From Nonomuraea muscovyensis (lineage in GTDB: Bacteria; Actinomycetota; Actinomycetes; Streptosporangiales; Streptosporangiaceae), in contig NZ_JACHJB010000004.1 in NCBI RefSeq assembly GCF_014207745.1, positions 868,001 to 932,000 on the forward strand: DNA of 64,000 nucleotides, read 5' to 3'. Positions 1 to 8,210 of the stretch are shown here, piece after piece (the first letter of the stretch is position 1; the number at the start of each line of letters is the position of its first letter). The notes beneath the pieces are model-generated. The model searched no databases. It had not been told where the DNA came from and saw only the letters and a program-made list of their open reading frames with translations. The position numbers and the translations under genes are program-made.

Positions 1-922
1 TGCGGCGCAGCCGCGCCAGCGCGTCACGCTCGATGCGGCGGGCCCGGTCGCGGCCGATGCCGTAGCGCTCGCCCACCTCCGTGAGCGTGTGCTCGCGCCC
101 GTCCACCAGCCCGTAGCGCCAGCGCAACATGTCGCGGGTGTCGCCCTCCAGGTCGGTGAGCCACTCGTCGAGCCGCTCGCGCTCCAGGATGTCGATCGCC
201 TGCTGCTCCGGGTCGGCCCAGGTCTCGTCGGCGATCATGTCGCCCAGCTCGGTCTCGTCCTCGTCGCCCACGCCGAGCTGCAGTGACACCGGGTCGGAGG
301 CCCAGCGGCGCAGCTCGCGCACCCGCTCGATCGGCAGCTCGAGAATCGCCGCGAGGTCGTGGTCGGTGGGCTCGGCGTCGAACTCGGCCAGCAGGTCGCG
401 GCGCACCCGCATCAGCCTGGTCATCTGCTCACCGGCATGGGTGGGCAGCCGCACCGGCCGCGCCTGCTCGTGGATGGCCCGGCCGACCGACTGCCTGATC
501 CACCACGTGGCGTACGTCGAGAACTTGTAACCCCGCTTGTAGTCGAACTTCTCCACGGCCCGGACCAGCCCCAGGTTGCCCTCCTGGACCAGGTCGATCA
601 GCGGCATCCCCCGGCCGGAGTACTTCCGTGCCACCGCCACGACCAGGCGCAGGTTGGCCTGGATGAACTCGTCCTTCGCCCGCCGGCCGGAGACGGCCAG
701 GCGTTCCAGCTCCTCGTCGGCCGCGTCACCGAAGCGCGGCTCGGAGCCGCCGCGGTCGAGAAGCTGCTCGGCGAAGAGCCCGGCCTCTATCCGCTTGGCC
801 AGCTCGACTTCTTCCTCCGCCGTGAGCAGCGGGACCCTGCCGATCTCGGCCAGATAGGTCCCCAGCAGATCGCGCTCGGCGACGTGCTGCTCCTGCGCGC
901 GACTCCCCGTAGGCCTTGCCAT
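1..922 (-). CDS. RNA polymerase sigma-70 factor (SigA/HrdB-like group), 3' end cut by window
   Basis: Directs core RNA polymerase to promoters. 307 codons are visible from ATG at 922; the C-terminus lies left of the window. Region 1.2 reads 'LLGTYLAEIGRVPLLTAEEE' (about residues 19-38), region 2 has 'ANLRLVVAVARKYSGRGMPL' and 'YKFSTYATWWIRQSVGRAIH' (core binding and -10 recognition), region 3 follows, and region 4 has the helix-turn-helix 'LTEVGERYGIGRDRARRIER'. There is no long region 1.1, so it resembles group-2 (HrdA/C/D-, SigB-like) factors more than the principal factor. GAGGTG lies 8 bases before the start and a TATAGA -10-like hexamer (952-957, minus strand) lies just upstream. The family is certain; the paralogue is not. 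Confidence 0.93.
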   Translation of the reverse strand, partial: MARPTGSRAQEQHVAERDLLGTYLAEIGRVPLLTAEEEVELAKRIEAGLFAEQLLDRGGSEPRFGDAADEELERLAVSGRRAKDEFIQANLRLVVAVARKYSGRGMPLIDLVQEGNLGLVRAVEKFDYKRGYKFSTYATWWIRQSVGRAIHEQARPVRLPTHAGEQMTRLMRVRRDLLAEFDAEPTDHDLAAILELPIERVRELRRWASDPVSLQLGVGDEDETELGDMIADETWADPEQQAIDILERERLDEWLTDLEGDTRDMLRWRYGLVDGREHTLTEVGERYGIGRDRARRIERDALARLRR

Positions 923-1073
923 CCCCAGCGCACCTCGTTCCGCAGCTGCGTTCTATATCCGGCCAACGTCCGGACCGATGCAAAGATTCCCTAAAGGGGT
1001 ACGACCAGCGGACGGTTCTGGAGGTCCTCCTCAAGGAGGAGGCCGGGGTGAAGCCGCAGGCGGCGGCGCCGGA

Positions 1074-1760
1074 TCAGCTGACGGGACCCTCTGCGGGCCG
1101 CAGGGTGAGCTCGGTCAGGTGGGCGTCGGGGCCGGCGTTGACGGCCGCCAGCACGGCGCGGGCGACGCTCTCGGACCGCAGATAGCGGTCGGGTTCGTAC
1201 GCCCCGCCCTCGTGCTCGCGCACCCCGCGCTGCATGTCGGTGCCGATCCGGCCGGGGTAGAGGCTCGTCACCCGGAGCCGGGGCTCCTCCAGGCGCAGCG
1301 CGTCGGCGAAGGCGCGCAGCGCGAACTTGCTGGCCGAGTAGGGGCCCCAGCCGGCGCCGGCGCGCTGCCCCTGGCCCGAGTTGACGCACACCACGTGGCC
1401 GCCGGCCGTCCGCAGCGCGGGCAGCAGCAACCGGGTGAGCTCGGCGACCGCGACGACGTTGACCTCCATCGCCGTGCGCCACGCCGCGGCCGTGGAGTCG
1501 GCGATCCGGCCGAGCGGGGCCACCCCCGCGCTGTGCACCAGCACGTCGAGCCGATCGACGCCTTCGACGTCGGCCTCGGTGACCCCGGTCAGCTCGACCG
1601 GCCAGGGCCGGGCGCCGGGCAGCTCGCCCGCCAGGCGGGTCAGGGCACTTTCGTCGCGGCCGCCGAGCAGGACGTCGTGGGTCGGCGCCAGCGCTCGCGC
1701 GACGGCCTCGCCCACGCCCCTGGAAGCTCCGGTGATCAACGCGGTGGGCCGTGCGGTCAT
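1074..1760 (-). CDS. SDR family oxidoreductase
   Basis: A 228-residue classical short-chain dehydrogenase/reductase. The NAD(P)-binding glycine motif TGASRGVG is at residues 10-17, the 'HSAG' variant of NNAG near 77, and the catalytic YxxxK as 'YSASK' near 140, preceded by a Ser-containing strand. The substrate cannot be told. ATG at 1760 was chosen over an in-frame start at 1790 because the latter falls inside the divergent promoter: TACACT (minus strand, 1768-1773) would start transcription at or next to this ATG, making it probably leaderless. It is divergent from the PadR gene and shares its operator region, so it is probably under the same repressor. Confidence 0.88.
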   Translation of the reverse strand: MTARPTALITGASRGVGEAVARALAPTHDVLLGGRDESALTRLAGELPGARPWPVELTGVTEADVEGVDRLDVLVHSAGVAPLGRIADSTAAAWRTAMEVNVVAVAELTRLLLPALRTAGGHVVCVNSGQGQRAGAGWGPYSASKFALRAFADALRLEEPRLRVTSLYPGRIGTDMQRGVREHEGGAYEPDRYLRSESVARAVLAAVNAGPDAHLTELTLRPAEGPVS

Positions 1761-1767
1761 GAGATCA

Positions 1768-1814
1768 GTGTAGGACCTTGACGGCTGCACTCAAGTTTGA
1801 GTACAAATTTGACT
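1768..1814. promoter_or_regulatory. Divergent promoter with two PadR-type palindromes
   Basis: On the plus strand TTGACG (1778-1783), an 18-base spacer and TACAAA (1802-1807) end 7 bases before ATG 1815. On the minus strand TTGAGT, 16 bases and TACACT end just before ATG 1760. The perfect palindrome ACTCAA-GT-TTGAGT (1789-1802, centre GT/AC) fills the spacer, and a second inverted repeat AGT-A-CAAATTTG-ACT (1800-1814) covers the plus -10. Sites so placed would block both promoters. The match to the adjacent PadR protein is inferred. Confidence 0.6.
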
Positions 1815-2348
1815 ATGTCTTCCTCGACCAGGCTTCTCATCCTCGGCACGCTGCTCGACGGGCCGATGAACGGTTATCAGGTGCGCAGGCGGCTGGAGGT
1901 GATGGGCGCCGACGGCTGGGCCAGCGTGGCCTTCGGCTCGATCTACCACGGGCTGTCCAAGATGGCCGACGAGGGCCTGCTCACCGTGGTCGAGAGCGGC
2001 AAGGGCGGCAAGACCGTCTACGAGATCACCGAGACGGGCCGCGAGGAGTTCCACCGCAACCTGCTGATCTCCTGGCACGAGGTCAGGCCCGTCGTCGACC
2101 CCTTCCAGGTCGCGCTCACGTACATGGACCGGCTGAGCTCCGAGGAGCTCGTCCCGGCGCTGTACGGCAGGATCCAGGAGCTCCGGCGGCAGATCACCCT
2201 GATCGAGCACGCCTACGGCGCCAAGCAGCGCTACGGCGCCCCCCGGCACATCGACGAGAACCTCCGCCTGATGGCCGCCATGTTCGCCGCCCAGCTCGCC
2301 TGGGCGGAGCACGCGGTCACCCAGGTGGAGGCAGGCGAACTCCCCTGA
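1815..2348 (+). CDS. PadR family transcriptional regulator
   Basis: A 177-residue PadR protein: N-terminal winged helix ('LLILGTLLDGPMNGYQVRRR', 'GSIYHGLSKMADEGLL', then a wing with 'YEITETGREEFHRNL') followed by a helical C-terminal dimerisation domain of the Vir_act_alpha_C kind. PadR proteins are usually repressors released by drugs or phenolics. The ATG at 1815 is preferred over an in-frame TTG at 1797 because no Shine-Dalgarno precedes either, and the -10 at 1802-1807 places the transcript start at this ATG. Its stop lies 11 bases before the ABC ATPase start, whose ribosome site overlaps the end of this gene, so the three genes form one operon: the usual layout of a drug-responsive exporter with its own repressor. 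Confidence 0.9.
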   Translation: MSSSTRLLILGTLLDGPMNGYQVRRRLEVMGADGWASVAFGSIYHGLSKMADEGLLTVVESGKGGKTVYEITETGREEFHRNLLISWHEVRPVVDPFQVALTYMDRLSSEELVPALYGRIQELRRQITLIEHAYGAKQRYGAPRHIDENLRLMAAMFAAQLAWAEHAVTQVEAGELP

Positions 2349-2359
2349 AGGAGCACACA

Positions 2360-3313
2360 TTGATCATCGACGCCCATGGCTTACGCAAGACGTTCACCAC
2401 CCGCGGCAGGAAGGGCACGCAGACCGTCGAGGCCGTGCGCGGCGTGGACCTGGAGGTGGACAAGGGCGAGATCTTCGGCGTCCTCGGCCCGAACGGCGCC
2501 GGCAAGACCACCACGATCAGGATGCTCGCCACGCTGATCGTCCCCGACGCCGGCACGGCCACCGTCGCCGGCCACGACCTGCTGAAAGACCCGGGCGGGG
2601 TGCGCCGCCACCTCGGCTACGTCAGCCAGGCCGGCGGGGTCGAGGAGAACACCACGCCCCGCGCCCAGGTCACCATGGCCGCCCGCATCCACGGCGTGGC
2701 CGACCCCGCGCGGGCCACGGCCGAGGTGCTGGAGCGGTTCGAGCTGACCGAGATGGCCGACCGGCCGGGCCGCACGCTGTCGGGCGGCCAGAAACGGCGG
2801 GTGGCCATCGCGCTCGGCCTGGTGCACAGCCCGCCGCTGCTGTTCCTCGACGAGCCGACCACCGGCCTCGACCCGCAGAACCGGGCCAACCTCTGGAACC
2901 GCATCCGGCAGTTGCGCGAGCTGGGCACCAGCGTGCTGCTCAGCACCCACTACCTCGACGAGGCCGACGCGCTGTGCGACCGGCTGGCGATCGTGGACCA
3001 CGGCCAGGTGGTGGCCCAGGGCACTGCGGGCGAGCTCAAGCGCGAGGTCTCGGGCGACGTGGTCACGCTCCGGGTGGACGAGCCCGTCCGGGCCGCCGAG
3101 ACGCTCAAACCGTACGCGCGGGAGACCCGCCTCGACGACGAGGTGCTGCGCGTGTACGTGGACGACGGGGAACGGACGCTGCCCGCGCTGCTGCGGGCGC
3201 TGGAGGAGGAGGGCCTCTCGCTCACCTCGATCGCGCTCGACCGGTCCACGCTCGACGACGTCTTCCTGGCCAAGACCGGCCGGTCCCTTCGCGACGCGGG
3301 AGCCGCCGCGTGA
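2360..3313 (+). CDS. ABC transporter ATP-binding protein, DrrA-like
   Basis: A 317-residue ATPase of the drug/antibiotic exporter (DrrA, CcmA/NatA-like) class. Walker A 'GPNGAGKTTT' is near residue 43, the signature 'LSGGQKRRVAIALGL' near 142, Walker B 'LLFLDEPTTGLDP' near 157 and the H-loop 'STHYLDEAD' near 195. A C-terminal domain of about 90 residues after the H-loop is typical of DrrA. The TTG start has AAGGAG 6 bases upstream, inside the PadR stop region. The end overlaps the permease start (GTG inside ...GTGA), showing translational coupling. It powers the next-encoded permease; the cargo is unknown. Confidence 0.93.
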   Translation: MIIDAHGLRKTFTTRGRKGTQTVEAVRGVDLEVDKGEIFGVLGPNGAGKTTTIRMLATLIVPDAGTATVAGHDLLKDPGGVRRHLGYVSQAGGVEENTTPRAQVTMAARIHGVADPARATAEVLERFELTEMADRPGRTLSGGQKRRVAIALGLVHSPPLLFLDEPTTGLDPQNRANLWNRIRQLRELGTSVLLSTHYLDEADALCDRLAIVDHGQVVAQGTAGELKREVSGDVVTLRVDEPVRAAETLKPYARETRLDDEVLRVYVDDGERTLPALLRALEEEGLSLTSIALDRSTLDDVFLAKTGRSLRDAGAAA

Positions 3314-4056
3314 TCGGCCACACGGCCCTCTTCCTGGGCTACGAGCTGCGCAACACCTTCCGCAACCCCGTCTGGCCGCTGTTCGGCATCGTCCAGCCGG
3401 TGGTCTACCTCCTGCTGTTCGGCCCGCTGGTGGCCGGGTCGGCGGGGCAGTCGACGGCCGACATGCTGACGGCGTTCACGCCGGGCATGCTGGTGATCAC
3501 CGCCCTGTTCGGCTCGATCGGCGTCGGCTACGGCATGATCTACGAGCTGCGCAGCGGTGTGCTGGAGCGCGTCGCGGTCAGCCCGGCCTGGCGCCCGTCG
3601 ATCGTGCTCGGGCGCACCCTGCGCGACGGCGTCGTGCTGGTGCTCCAGTCGGTCGCGGTGGTGCTCATCGCGCTGGCGATGGGCATGCGGGCCAGCCTGC
3701 CGGGAGTCGCGATCACGGTGCTGCTCATCGCCGTGACCGGCCTGTTCGCCTCCGGCATCGGCTACGGCCTGGCGCTGTCGCTGCGCGACGAGAACGGCAT
3801 GGCGCAGATCATGCAGTTCTTCGCCCTGCCGATCATGCTGCTGTCGGGCGCCCTGCTGCCGATGACGCTGGCTCCGGAGTGGATGCAGCGGGTGGCCGTC
3901 CTCAACCCGATGTACCACCCGGTGGTGGCGGGTCGGGCGCTGTTCGCCGGCGACCTGACCGACTCCTCGATCCCGGTGGCGTTCGCCGTCATGCTGGTGC
4001 TGGCCGCGCTGACGGTGACCTGGTCGGTGCGCTCGCTGCGCCGGCTGGCCGGGTAG
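3310..4056 (+). CDS. ABC-2 type transporter permease, DrrB-like
   Basis: A 248-residue ABC2-type permease with six hydrophobic segments: one near residue 20-40, a pair around 55-85, others about 100-130, 135-160, 170-190 and near the C-terminus. It includes the ABC-2 family features 'LERVAVSPAWRPSIVLGRTL' and the late 'LSGALLPMTLAPEWMQ...LNPMYHPVVAGRALF' segment seen in daunorubicin-resistance-type permeases. GTG overlaps the ATPase stop by four bases. With the ATPase it should make a homodimeric exporter in the cytoplasmic membrane. It converges with the RpiR gene with only two bases between stops. Confidence 0.9.
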   Translation: MIGHTALFLGYELRNTFRNPVWPLFGIVQPVVYLLLFGPLVAGSAGQSTADMLTAFTPGMLVITALFGSIGVGYGMIYELRSGVLERVAVSPAWRPSIVLGRTLRDGVVLVLQSVAVVLIALAMGMRASLPGVAITVLLIAVTGLFASGIGYGLALSLRDENGMAQIMQFFALPIMLLSGALLPMTLAPEWMQRVAVLNPMYHPVVAGRALFAGDLTDSSIPVAFAVMLVLAALTVTWSVRSLRRLAG

Positions 4057-4058
4057 GG

Positions 4059-4892
4059 CTACCGGCGGTCCACGGGCGCGAACGTCCCGGTCTCACCGGT
4101 CATCCGTTCCCACTCCTCCAGCCGCGCCCGGGTGCGCAGCGGCGCCGCCTCGGCCATGGCCTCCACCAGCGCCATGGCCAGGACCAGCGGCGCCGCCTGC
4201 GCGGTCGACACCGGCCGGTCGCCGACGGGCGCGTCGAGCACCACCTCCGCCGGGAAGTCGGGCCGATCGGTGATGACCGCCGTCTTCAGCCCCAGCTTCG
4301 CGGCGTACTCCAGGGCGCGCACCGCGTCGGCGGGGTAGCGGGGCAGCACCACCGCCACCACCCACTCGGCCCCCGACCGGCGGGCCGCGTGCAGCGCGTC
4401 GGACAGCTCGCAGCCGCCGTGGGTCAGCAGCCGCACGTCGGGATGGATGCGCCGGGCGAAGTGGGCGAGGGTGGTCGCCAGCCCGCTGGAGGCCAGCAGC
4501 CCGATCACGGGCAGCGGCTCGGTGGCGGCCAGCGCCTCGCCCAGTTCCTTCAGCGGCAGCGCCGCCAGCCGCTCGCGCAGCCGGGTCAGGCCGCGGATCT
4601 CGTCGTCCACGGCGCCCCGCAGCAGGCTCTCGTGCGACCTGTCGGGCGCGCCGCCCAGCACCAGCGGCCGCAGCGCCTGCCGCAGCTCGGGGTAGCCGGC
4701 GAAGCCCAGCACGACCGCGAACCGGGTCACCGACGGCTGGCTCACGCCGGCCCGTTCGGCCAGCTCGACGCTGGACAGGAAGATGGCCTCGTCGAGGTGG
4801 TCGGACAGGTAGCCGGCGATCCGCCGCTGCACGGGCGACAACCTCCGGCCGTCGAGCAACCCGTCGAGCCCGCTGTGGTATCCGCCTGTCAC
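4059..4892 (-). CDS. MurR/RpiR family transcriptional regulator
   Basis: 277 residues. The N-terminal HTH_6 domain (about residues 10-85) contains 'LSPVQRRIAGYLSDHLDEAI' and the recognition helix region 'ELAERAGVSQPSVTRFAVVL'. The C-terminal SIS sugar-phosphate domain (about 115-250) includes 'VIGLLASSGLATTLAHFARR' and 'AEWVVAVVLPRYPADAVRAL'. Members sense phosphosugars and control sugar or amino-sugar use. The start is GTG at 4892, without a clear ribosome site. No sugar genes lie next to it, so its target is probably elsewhere. Confidence 0.85.
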   Translation of the reverse strand: MTGGYHSGLDGLLDGRRLSPVQRRIAGYLSDHLDEAIFLSSVELAERAGVSQPSVTRFAVVLGFAGYPELRQALRPLVLGGAPDRSHESLLRGAVDDEIRGLTRLRERLAALPLKELGEALAATEPLPVIGLLASSGLATTLAHFARRIHPDVRLLTHGGCELSDALHAARRSGAEWVVAVVLPRYPADAVRALEYAAKLGLKTAVITDRPDFPAEVVLDAPVGDRPVSTAQAAPLVLAMALVEAMAEAAPLRTRARLEEWERMTGETGTFAPVDRR

Positions 4893-4941
4893 GCCACATC
4901 TAACGTCCCTCCCCCCGCTTCGTCATCCCCCGTCCCACATG

Positions 4942-6648
4942 TCAGGACACGAGGAACTGGGTGGCGGCCAGCTCACGGTAGAGGTCGTCGTGCCCGACCA
5001 GCTCGTCGTGCGTGCCCACGGCGCGCACGCCGCCCCCTTCCATGACGACGATGCGGTCGGCGTTCGTCACGGTCGACAGGCGGTGGGCGATGACCAGCAC
5101 GGTCGTCTCGGTGGCCACCTCGGCGATCACCTCGCGCAGCCGCAGCTCGTTGACCGCGTCGAGCTGCGAGGTCGCCTCGTCCAGCAGCAGCAGCCGGGGC
5201 TTGCGCAGCAACGCCCTGGCGATGGCGACCCGCTGCCGCTCACCGCCCGACAGCAGCACGCCGCGGTGGCCGACGGCCGTGTCGAGCCCCTCGGGCAGCC
5301 GGGCCACGAGGTCGTCGAGGCGGGTGCGGGTGATGGCGCGCCGCAGGTCCTCCTCGGTGGCGTCCTGGGCGGCGAACAGGAGGTTCTCCCGCAGGGTGCC
5401 GGCGAGCACGGGCGCGTCCTGCTCGACGTAGCCGAGCGCGGCGCGCAGGTCGCCGAGCGGCCAGTCGCGGATGTCGCGGCCGCCGACCGTGATCGTGCCC
5501 TCCTGGTGCTCGTAGAAGCGTTCGAGCAGGGCGAACACGGTGGACTTGCCGGCGCCGGACGGGCCCACGAGGGCGGTCAGGCCGCCGGGCGGCACCTCGA
5601 AGCTCACCCCGTGGTGGACGGCCGGCCGGTCGTCGCCGTACCGGAAGGCCACGTCCTCGAACCGCACGCCGACCGGCTCGGCGGTGGAGGAGGCCGGGAC
5701 CGCGACGGGCTCGGCGGGCAGGTCCTCGATCTCCTTGATGCGCTTGACGGCGGCCAGGCCCTGCTGGAGCTGGACGGCGCCCTCGACGAGCTGCCCGATG
5801 GGCGCGACCAGGTAGAACAGGTACAGCAGGAACGCGATGAGCGACGAGACCTCCAGCGTGCCGGAGGCGACGCGCGCGCCGCCCACGCCCAGCACGCACA
5901 GGAACGCGATCTGCACCGCCATCCACGTCGCCACCCCGGCCAGCGACGTCCAGCCGGCGACCTGCAGGCCGCGGTCGCGGGCGCGCTCGGCCGCGCCGGC
6001 GACGACGCCGATCTCGCGCTCCTCGGCCCCGCTCGCCTTGACCGTCCGGTACGCCTGCAGGGCCCGGTCGAGCACCGCGCCCATCTCGCCCACGGCCTCC
6101 TGGGCGTCCTGCTGGGCCCGCTGGATCCGCGGCATGATCAGCCCGGTCATACCGCCGATGACGACCACCACGAGCAGCGTGACCAGCAGCAGCACGCCGT
6201 CCATGGTGGCCATCATGACGATGGCGCCGACCAGCATGAACGCCGAGCCGATCGAGTTGACGATGCCGTTGGTGAGCACGGAGCGCAGCAGGGTAGTGTC
6301 GCCGGTGACCCGGGACATCAGGTCGCCGGGCTTGAGCCGGTCCACGTCCGCCACCTTGAGCCGGAGCATGCGGTCCACCAGCCTGCGCCGGGCGCCGAGC
6401 ACGATGCCCTCGCCGGTGCGCTCCATCAGATAGTTGCCGCCGGCCGAGACCACCGCGCCGACCAGGACGGCCACGCTGAGCCCGATGAGCGGCCCGGCCA
6501 TCGACCGGTCCTGGCCGAAGGCGTCCACGACGTACTTGGCCAGCAGCGGCATCGCGAGCCCCGCGATGGACCCGATCAGGCCCAGCAGCCCACCGATCAC
6601 CAGGATCCGCCGGTGCGGGCGGATGTAGGCGAGTAAGTCCTTGATCAC
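4942..6648 (-). CDS. ABC transporter, fused membrane and ATPase domains (type IV exporter)
   Basis: A 568-residue half-transporter exporter (MsbA/BmrA/LmrA type) that would work as a homodimer. Six transmembrane helices occupy about residues 1-300 (e.g. 'ILVIGGLLGLIGSIAGLAMP'). The nucleotide-binding domain has Walker A 'GPSGAGKST' near 368, Q-loop 'YVEQDAPVLAGTLREN', signature 'LLSGGERQRVAIARALL', Walker B 'LLLLDEATSQLD' and H-loop 'IAHRLSTV'. GTG 6648 is preferred because AGAGGA lies about 7 bases upstream; an in-frame start at 6708 would add 20 residues and lacks such a site. Two 16-bp inverted repeats lie upstream. Confidence 0.92.
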   Translation of the reverse strand: MIKDLLAYIRPHRRILVIGGLLGLIGSIAGLAMPLLAKYVVDAFGQDRSMAGPLIGLSVAVLVGAVVSAGGNYLMERTGEGIVLGARRRLVDRMLRLKVADVDRLKPGDLMSRVTGDTTLLRSVLTNGIVNSIGSAFMLVGAIVMMATMDGVLLLVTLLVVVVIGGMTGLIMPRIQRAQQDAQEAVGEMGAVLDRALQAYRTVKASGAEEREIGVVAGAAERARDRGLQVAGWTSLAGVATWMAVQIAFLCVLGVGGARVASGTLEVSSLIAFLLYLFYLVAPIGQLVEGAVQLQQGLAAVKRIKEIEDLPAEPVAVPASSTAEPVGVRFEDVAFRYGDDRPAVHHGVSFEVPPGGLTALVGPSGAGKSTVFALLERFYEHQEGTITVGGRDIRDWPLGDLRAALGYVEQDAPVLAGTLRENLLFAAQDATEEDLRRAITRTRLDDLVARLPEGLDTAVGHRGVLLSGGERQRVAIARALLRKPRLLLLDEATSQLDAVNELRLREVIAEVATETTVLVIAHRLSTVTNADRIVVMEGGGVRAVGTHDELVGHDDLYRELAATQFLVS

Positions 6649-6710
6649 CAGTTTTCCTCTCCAGAGGTGCTCCGACAACGCCAACGAACGGCGGCGCGCG
6701 ATCCGCACCC

Positions 6711-6753
6711 GTCAACCTAAATTGACGACTGAAGTATGTCAACTTTGATTGAC
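6711..6753. promoter_or_regulatory. Two 16-bp inverted repeats (GTCAA-N6-TTGAC) upstream of the ABC exporter
   Basis: GTCAACCTAAATTGAC (6711-6726) and GTCAACTTTGATTGAC (6738-6753) have identical arms and 27 bases between starts. They lie 63-105 bases upstream of the exporter GTG (minus strand) and 39-81 upstream of the divergent PadR palindrome. Paired sites of this kind are typical operators for a dimeric repressor or activator. The cognate protein cannot be named; the PadR encoded next door binds a different-looking palindrome (6792-6809). Confidence 0.6.
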
Positions 6754-6754
6754 G

Positions 6755-6771
6755 CCTCCTCCCTGAGGAGG
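6755..6771. promoter_or_regulatory. Short GC hairpin between the two operator regions
   Basis: CCTCCTC (6755-6761), loop CCT, GAGGAGG (6765-6771) form a perfect 7-bp stem in the divergent intergenic region. There is no T-tract. It could insulate the two promoters or be incidental. Confidence 0.35.
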
Positions 6772-6791
6772 AGGCGACGGCTCAACGGCTA

Positions 6792-6814
6792 TAGTCATGA
6801 CCATGACTAGTCAT
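6792..6814. promoter_or_regulatory. 18-bp palindrome plus third half-site, probable PadR operator
   Basis: TAGTCATG-AC-CATGACTA (6792-6809) is a perfect palindrome with 8-bp arms, followed at once by a further AGTCAT (6809-6814). It ends 21 bases before the GTG of the PadR gene at 6836. PadR proteins commonly autoregulate through palindromes of this length with an ATG/CAT core, so this is the best candidate operator for that gene. Confidence 0.55.
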
Positions 6815-6835
6815 CTCCATGAGCAGGGATAGCCG

Positions 6836-7411
6836 GTGGCGCTCCGGCACGCCGTGCTCGCCGCGCTGCTCGACGGCGAGTACAGCGGCTACCAGCTCAC
6901 CAAGGTCTTCGACGTGGGCGTCGCCAACTTCTGGTACGCCGCGCCGCAGCAGCTCTACAGCGAGCTGACCAGGTTGGAGGGCGAAGGCCTGATCAGCGGC
7001 CGGGAGGTCGTCCAGCACGGCCGCCCCAACAAGCGGGTCTTCACCGTCACGCCGGCCGGCTTCGACGAGCTGGCCGCCTTCGCCGCCACCCCCGTCAGGC
7101 CGCTGCTGCTCCGCGACGAGCTGGCCGTCAAGGTGCACGCCGTGGACGTGCTCGACCCGGCACCCGTCGTCGCCCAGCTCCGGGAGCGGGCCGACCAGGC
7201 GGCGGCCAGGCTGACGCTGTTCGAGCGGACGCTGACGCGCCTGCGTGGTGACCTGGACGAGGAGTCGTTCCTGCGGCACGGCGAGCGTGTCGGCCCGTAC
7301 CTGTCCTGCCTGGCCGGCTGCCGGCTGGAGCGGGAGACGCGCGACTGGTGCCTGGCCACCGCGCGAACGCTGAGCGAGCGCGCCGCCCGCGCCGGAAGGG
7401 AGATCCGATGA
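6836..7411 (+). CDS. PadR family transcriptional regulator
   Basis: 191 residues. The N-terminal winged helix has 'RHAVLAALLDGEYSGYQLTK', 'AAPQQLYSELTRLEGEGLI' and wing residues 'KRVFTVTPAGFDEL'. The C-terminal helical domain (about 90-190) fits Vir_act_alpha_C and is longer than in the PadR at 1815. GTG 6836 follows AGGGA by 6-7 bases. Its stop overlaps the hydrolase start (ATGA), so the regulator and the SGNH hydrolase are translationally coupled. It likely controls itself and the hydrolase through the palindrome at 6792-6809, and perhaps the divergent ABC exporter. Confidence 0.9.
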   Translation: MALRHAVLAALLDGEYSGYQLTKVFDVGVANFWYAAPQQLYSELTRLEGEGLISGREVVQHGRPNKRVFTVTPAGFDELAAFAATPVRPLLLRDELAVKVHAVDVLDPAPVVAQLRERADQAAARLTLFERTLTRLRGDLDEESFLRHGERVGPYLSCLAGCRLERETRDWCLATARTLSERAARAGREIR

Positions 7412-8184
7412 CCTACACCCGCTACGTCGCCCTCGGCGACAGCCAGACCGAGGGCCTGGGCGACGGCGACGACCTGCGCGGCCACCGCGGCTGGGCCGAC
7501 CGGCTGGCCGAGCACCTGGCGCGGTGCGAGCCCGGCCTGCTGTACGCCAACCTCGCCGTGCGGGGCCGCCTGGCCGCCGAGGTCCGCGACGAGCAGCTCG
7601 GCCCCGCCCTGGCGCTGCGGCCCGACCTGGCGAGCGTCATGGCCGGCATGAACGACCTCATCCGCCCCGGCTTCGACGCCGCGAAGGTCGTCGAGACGCT
7701 GGAGGAGATGTTCGCCGCGCTCACCGGCGCGGGGGCGCACGTGGTCACGGTCACCTTCCCCGACCTCGGCAGGATCGCCCCGCTGGCCCGCCCGCTGTTG
7801 CCGCGGGTGCTGGCCTACAACGCCGGCGTCCGCTCCGCCGCCGCCCGTCACGGCGTCACGGTGGTCGACACCTTCCCGTACGGGTTCTTCACCGACGCGC
7901 GCATGTGGAGCAGTGACCGGCTGCACGCCAGCCCGATGGGTCACGCCCGCTTCGCGGCCGCCGTGGCCCACACGCTGGGCGTGCCGGGCAGCGACGACAC
8001 CTGGACACTCCCCCTGCCGGCGCTGCCGCGCCCCACCGCCTGGCAGGCCACGGCCACGGAGCTGCGCTGGATCGCGGGGTTCGCCGCCCCGTGGATCCAC
8101 CGCCGCCTGCGCGGCCTGTCCTCCGGCGACGGCCGCACGGCCAAACGCCCCGCGCTCTCCCCGGTCACCCCCCTACCGGACTGA
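7408..8184 (+). CDS. SGNH/GDSL-type esterase/lipase family hydrolase
   Basis: 258 residues with the SGNH blocks in order: block I 'ALGDSQTEG' (nucleophile Ser near residue 12), block II Gly in the 'NLAVRGRLAAEV' region, block III 'AGMNDLIRPG' (Asn), and block V 'SSDRLHASPMGH' with the Asp/His pair near 173-176. There is no signal peptide, so it is probably cytoplasmic and acts on small esters. The C-terminal 60 residues are Pro/Arg-rich and probably flexible. ATG 7408 overlaps the PadR stop and has GGAAGGGAG upstream. Confidence 0.9.
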   Translation: MTYTRYVALGDSQTEGLGDGDDLRGHRGWADRLAEHLARCEPGLLYANLAVRGRLAAEVRDEQLGPALALRPDLASVMAGMNDLIRPGFDAAKVVETLEEMFAALTGAGAHVVTVTFPDLGRIAPLARPLLPRVLAYNAGVRSAAARHGVTVVDTFPYGFFTDARMWSSDRLHASPMGHARFAAAVAHTLGVPGSDDTWTLPLPALPRPTAWQATATELRWIAGFAAPWIHRRLRGLSSGDGRTAKRPALSPVTPLPD

Positions 8185-8210
8185 CGGCCGGGCGGTGCGG
8201 GCCGGCGGGA

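Noticed and set aside
1025..1040. Six-base-pair hairpin TCCTCC-TCAA-GGAGGA between the SDR and sigma genes
   Set aside because: Too short and without T-tract to call a terminator.
1778..2359. N-terminal extension of the ABC ATPase frame back to 1778
   Set aside because: The extension overlaps the PadR gene in another frame; the TTG at 2360 has a well-placed ribosome site and starts the conserved ATPase sequence.
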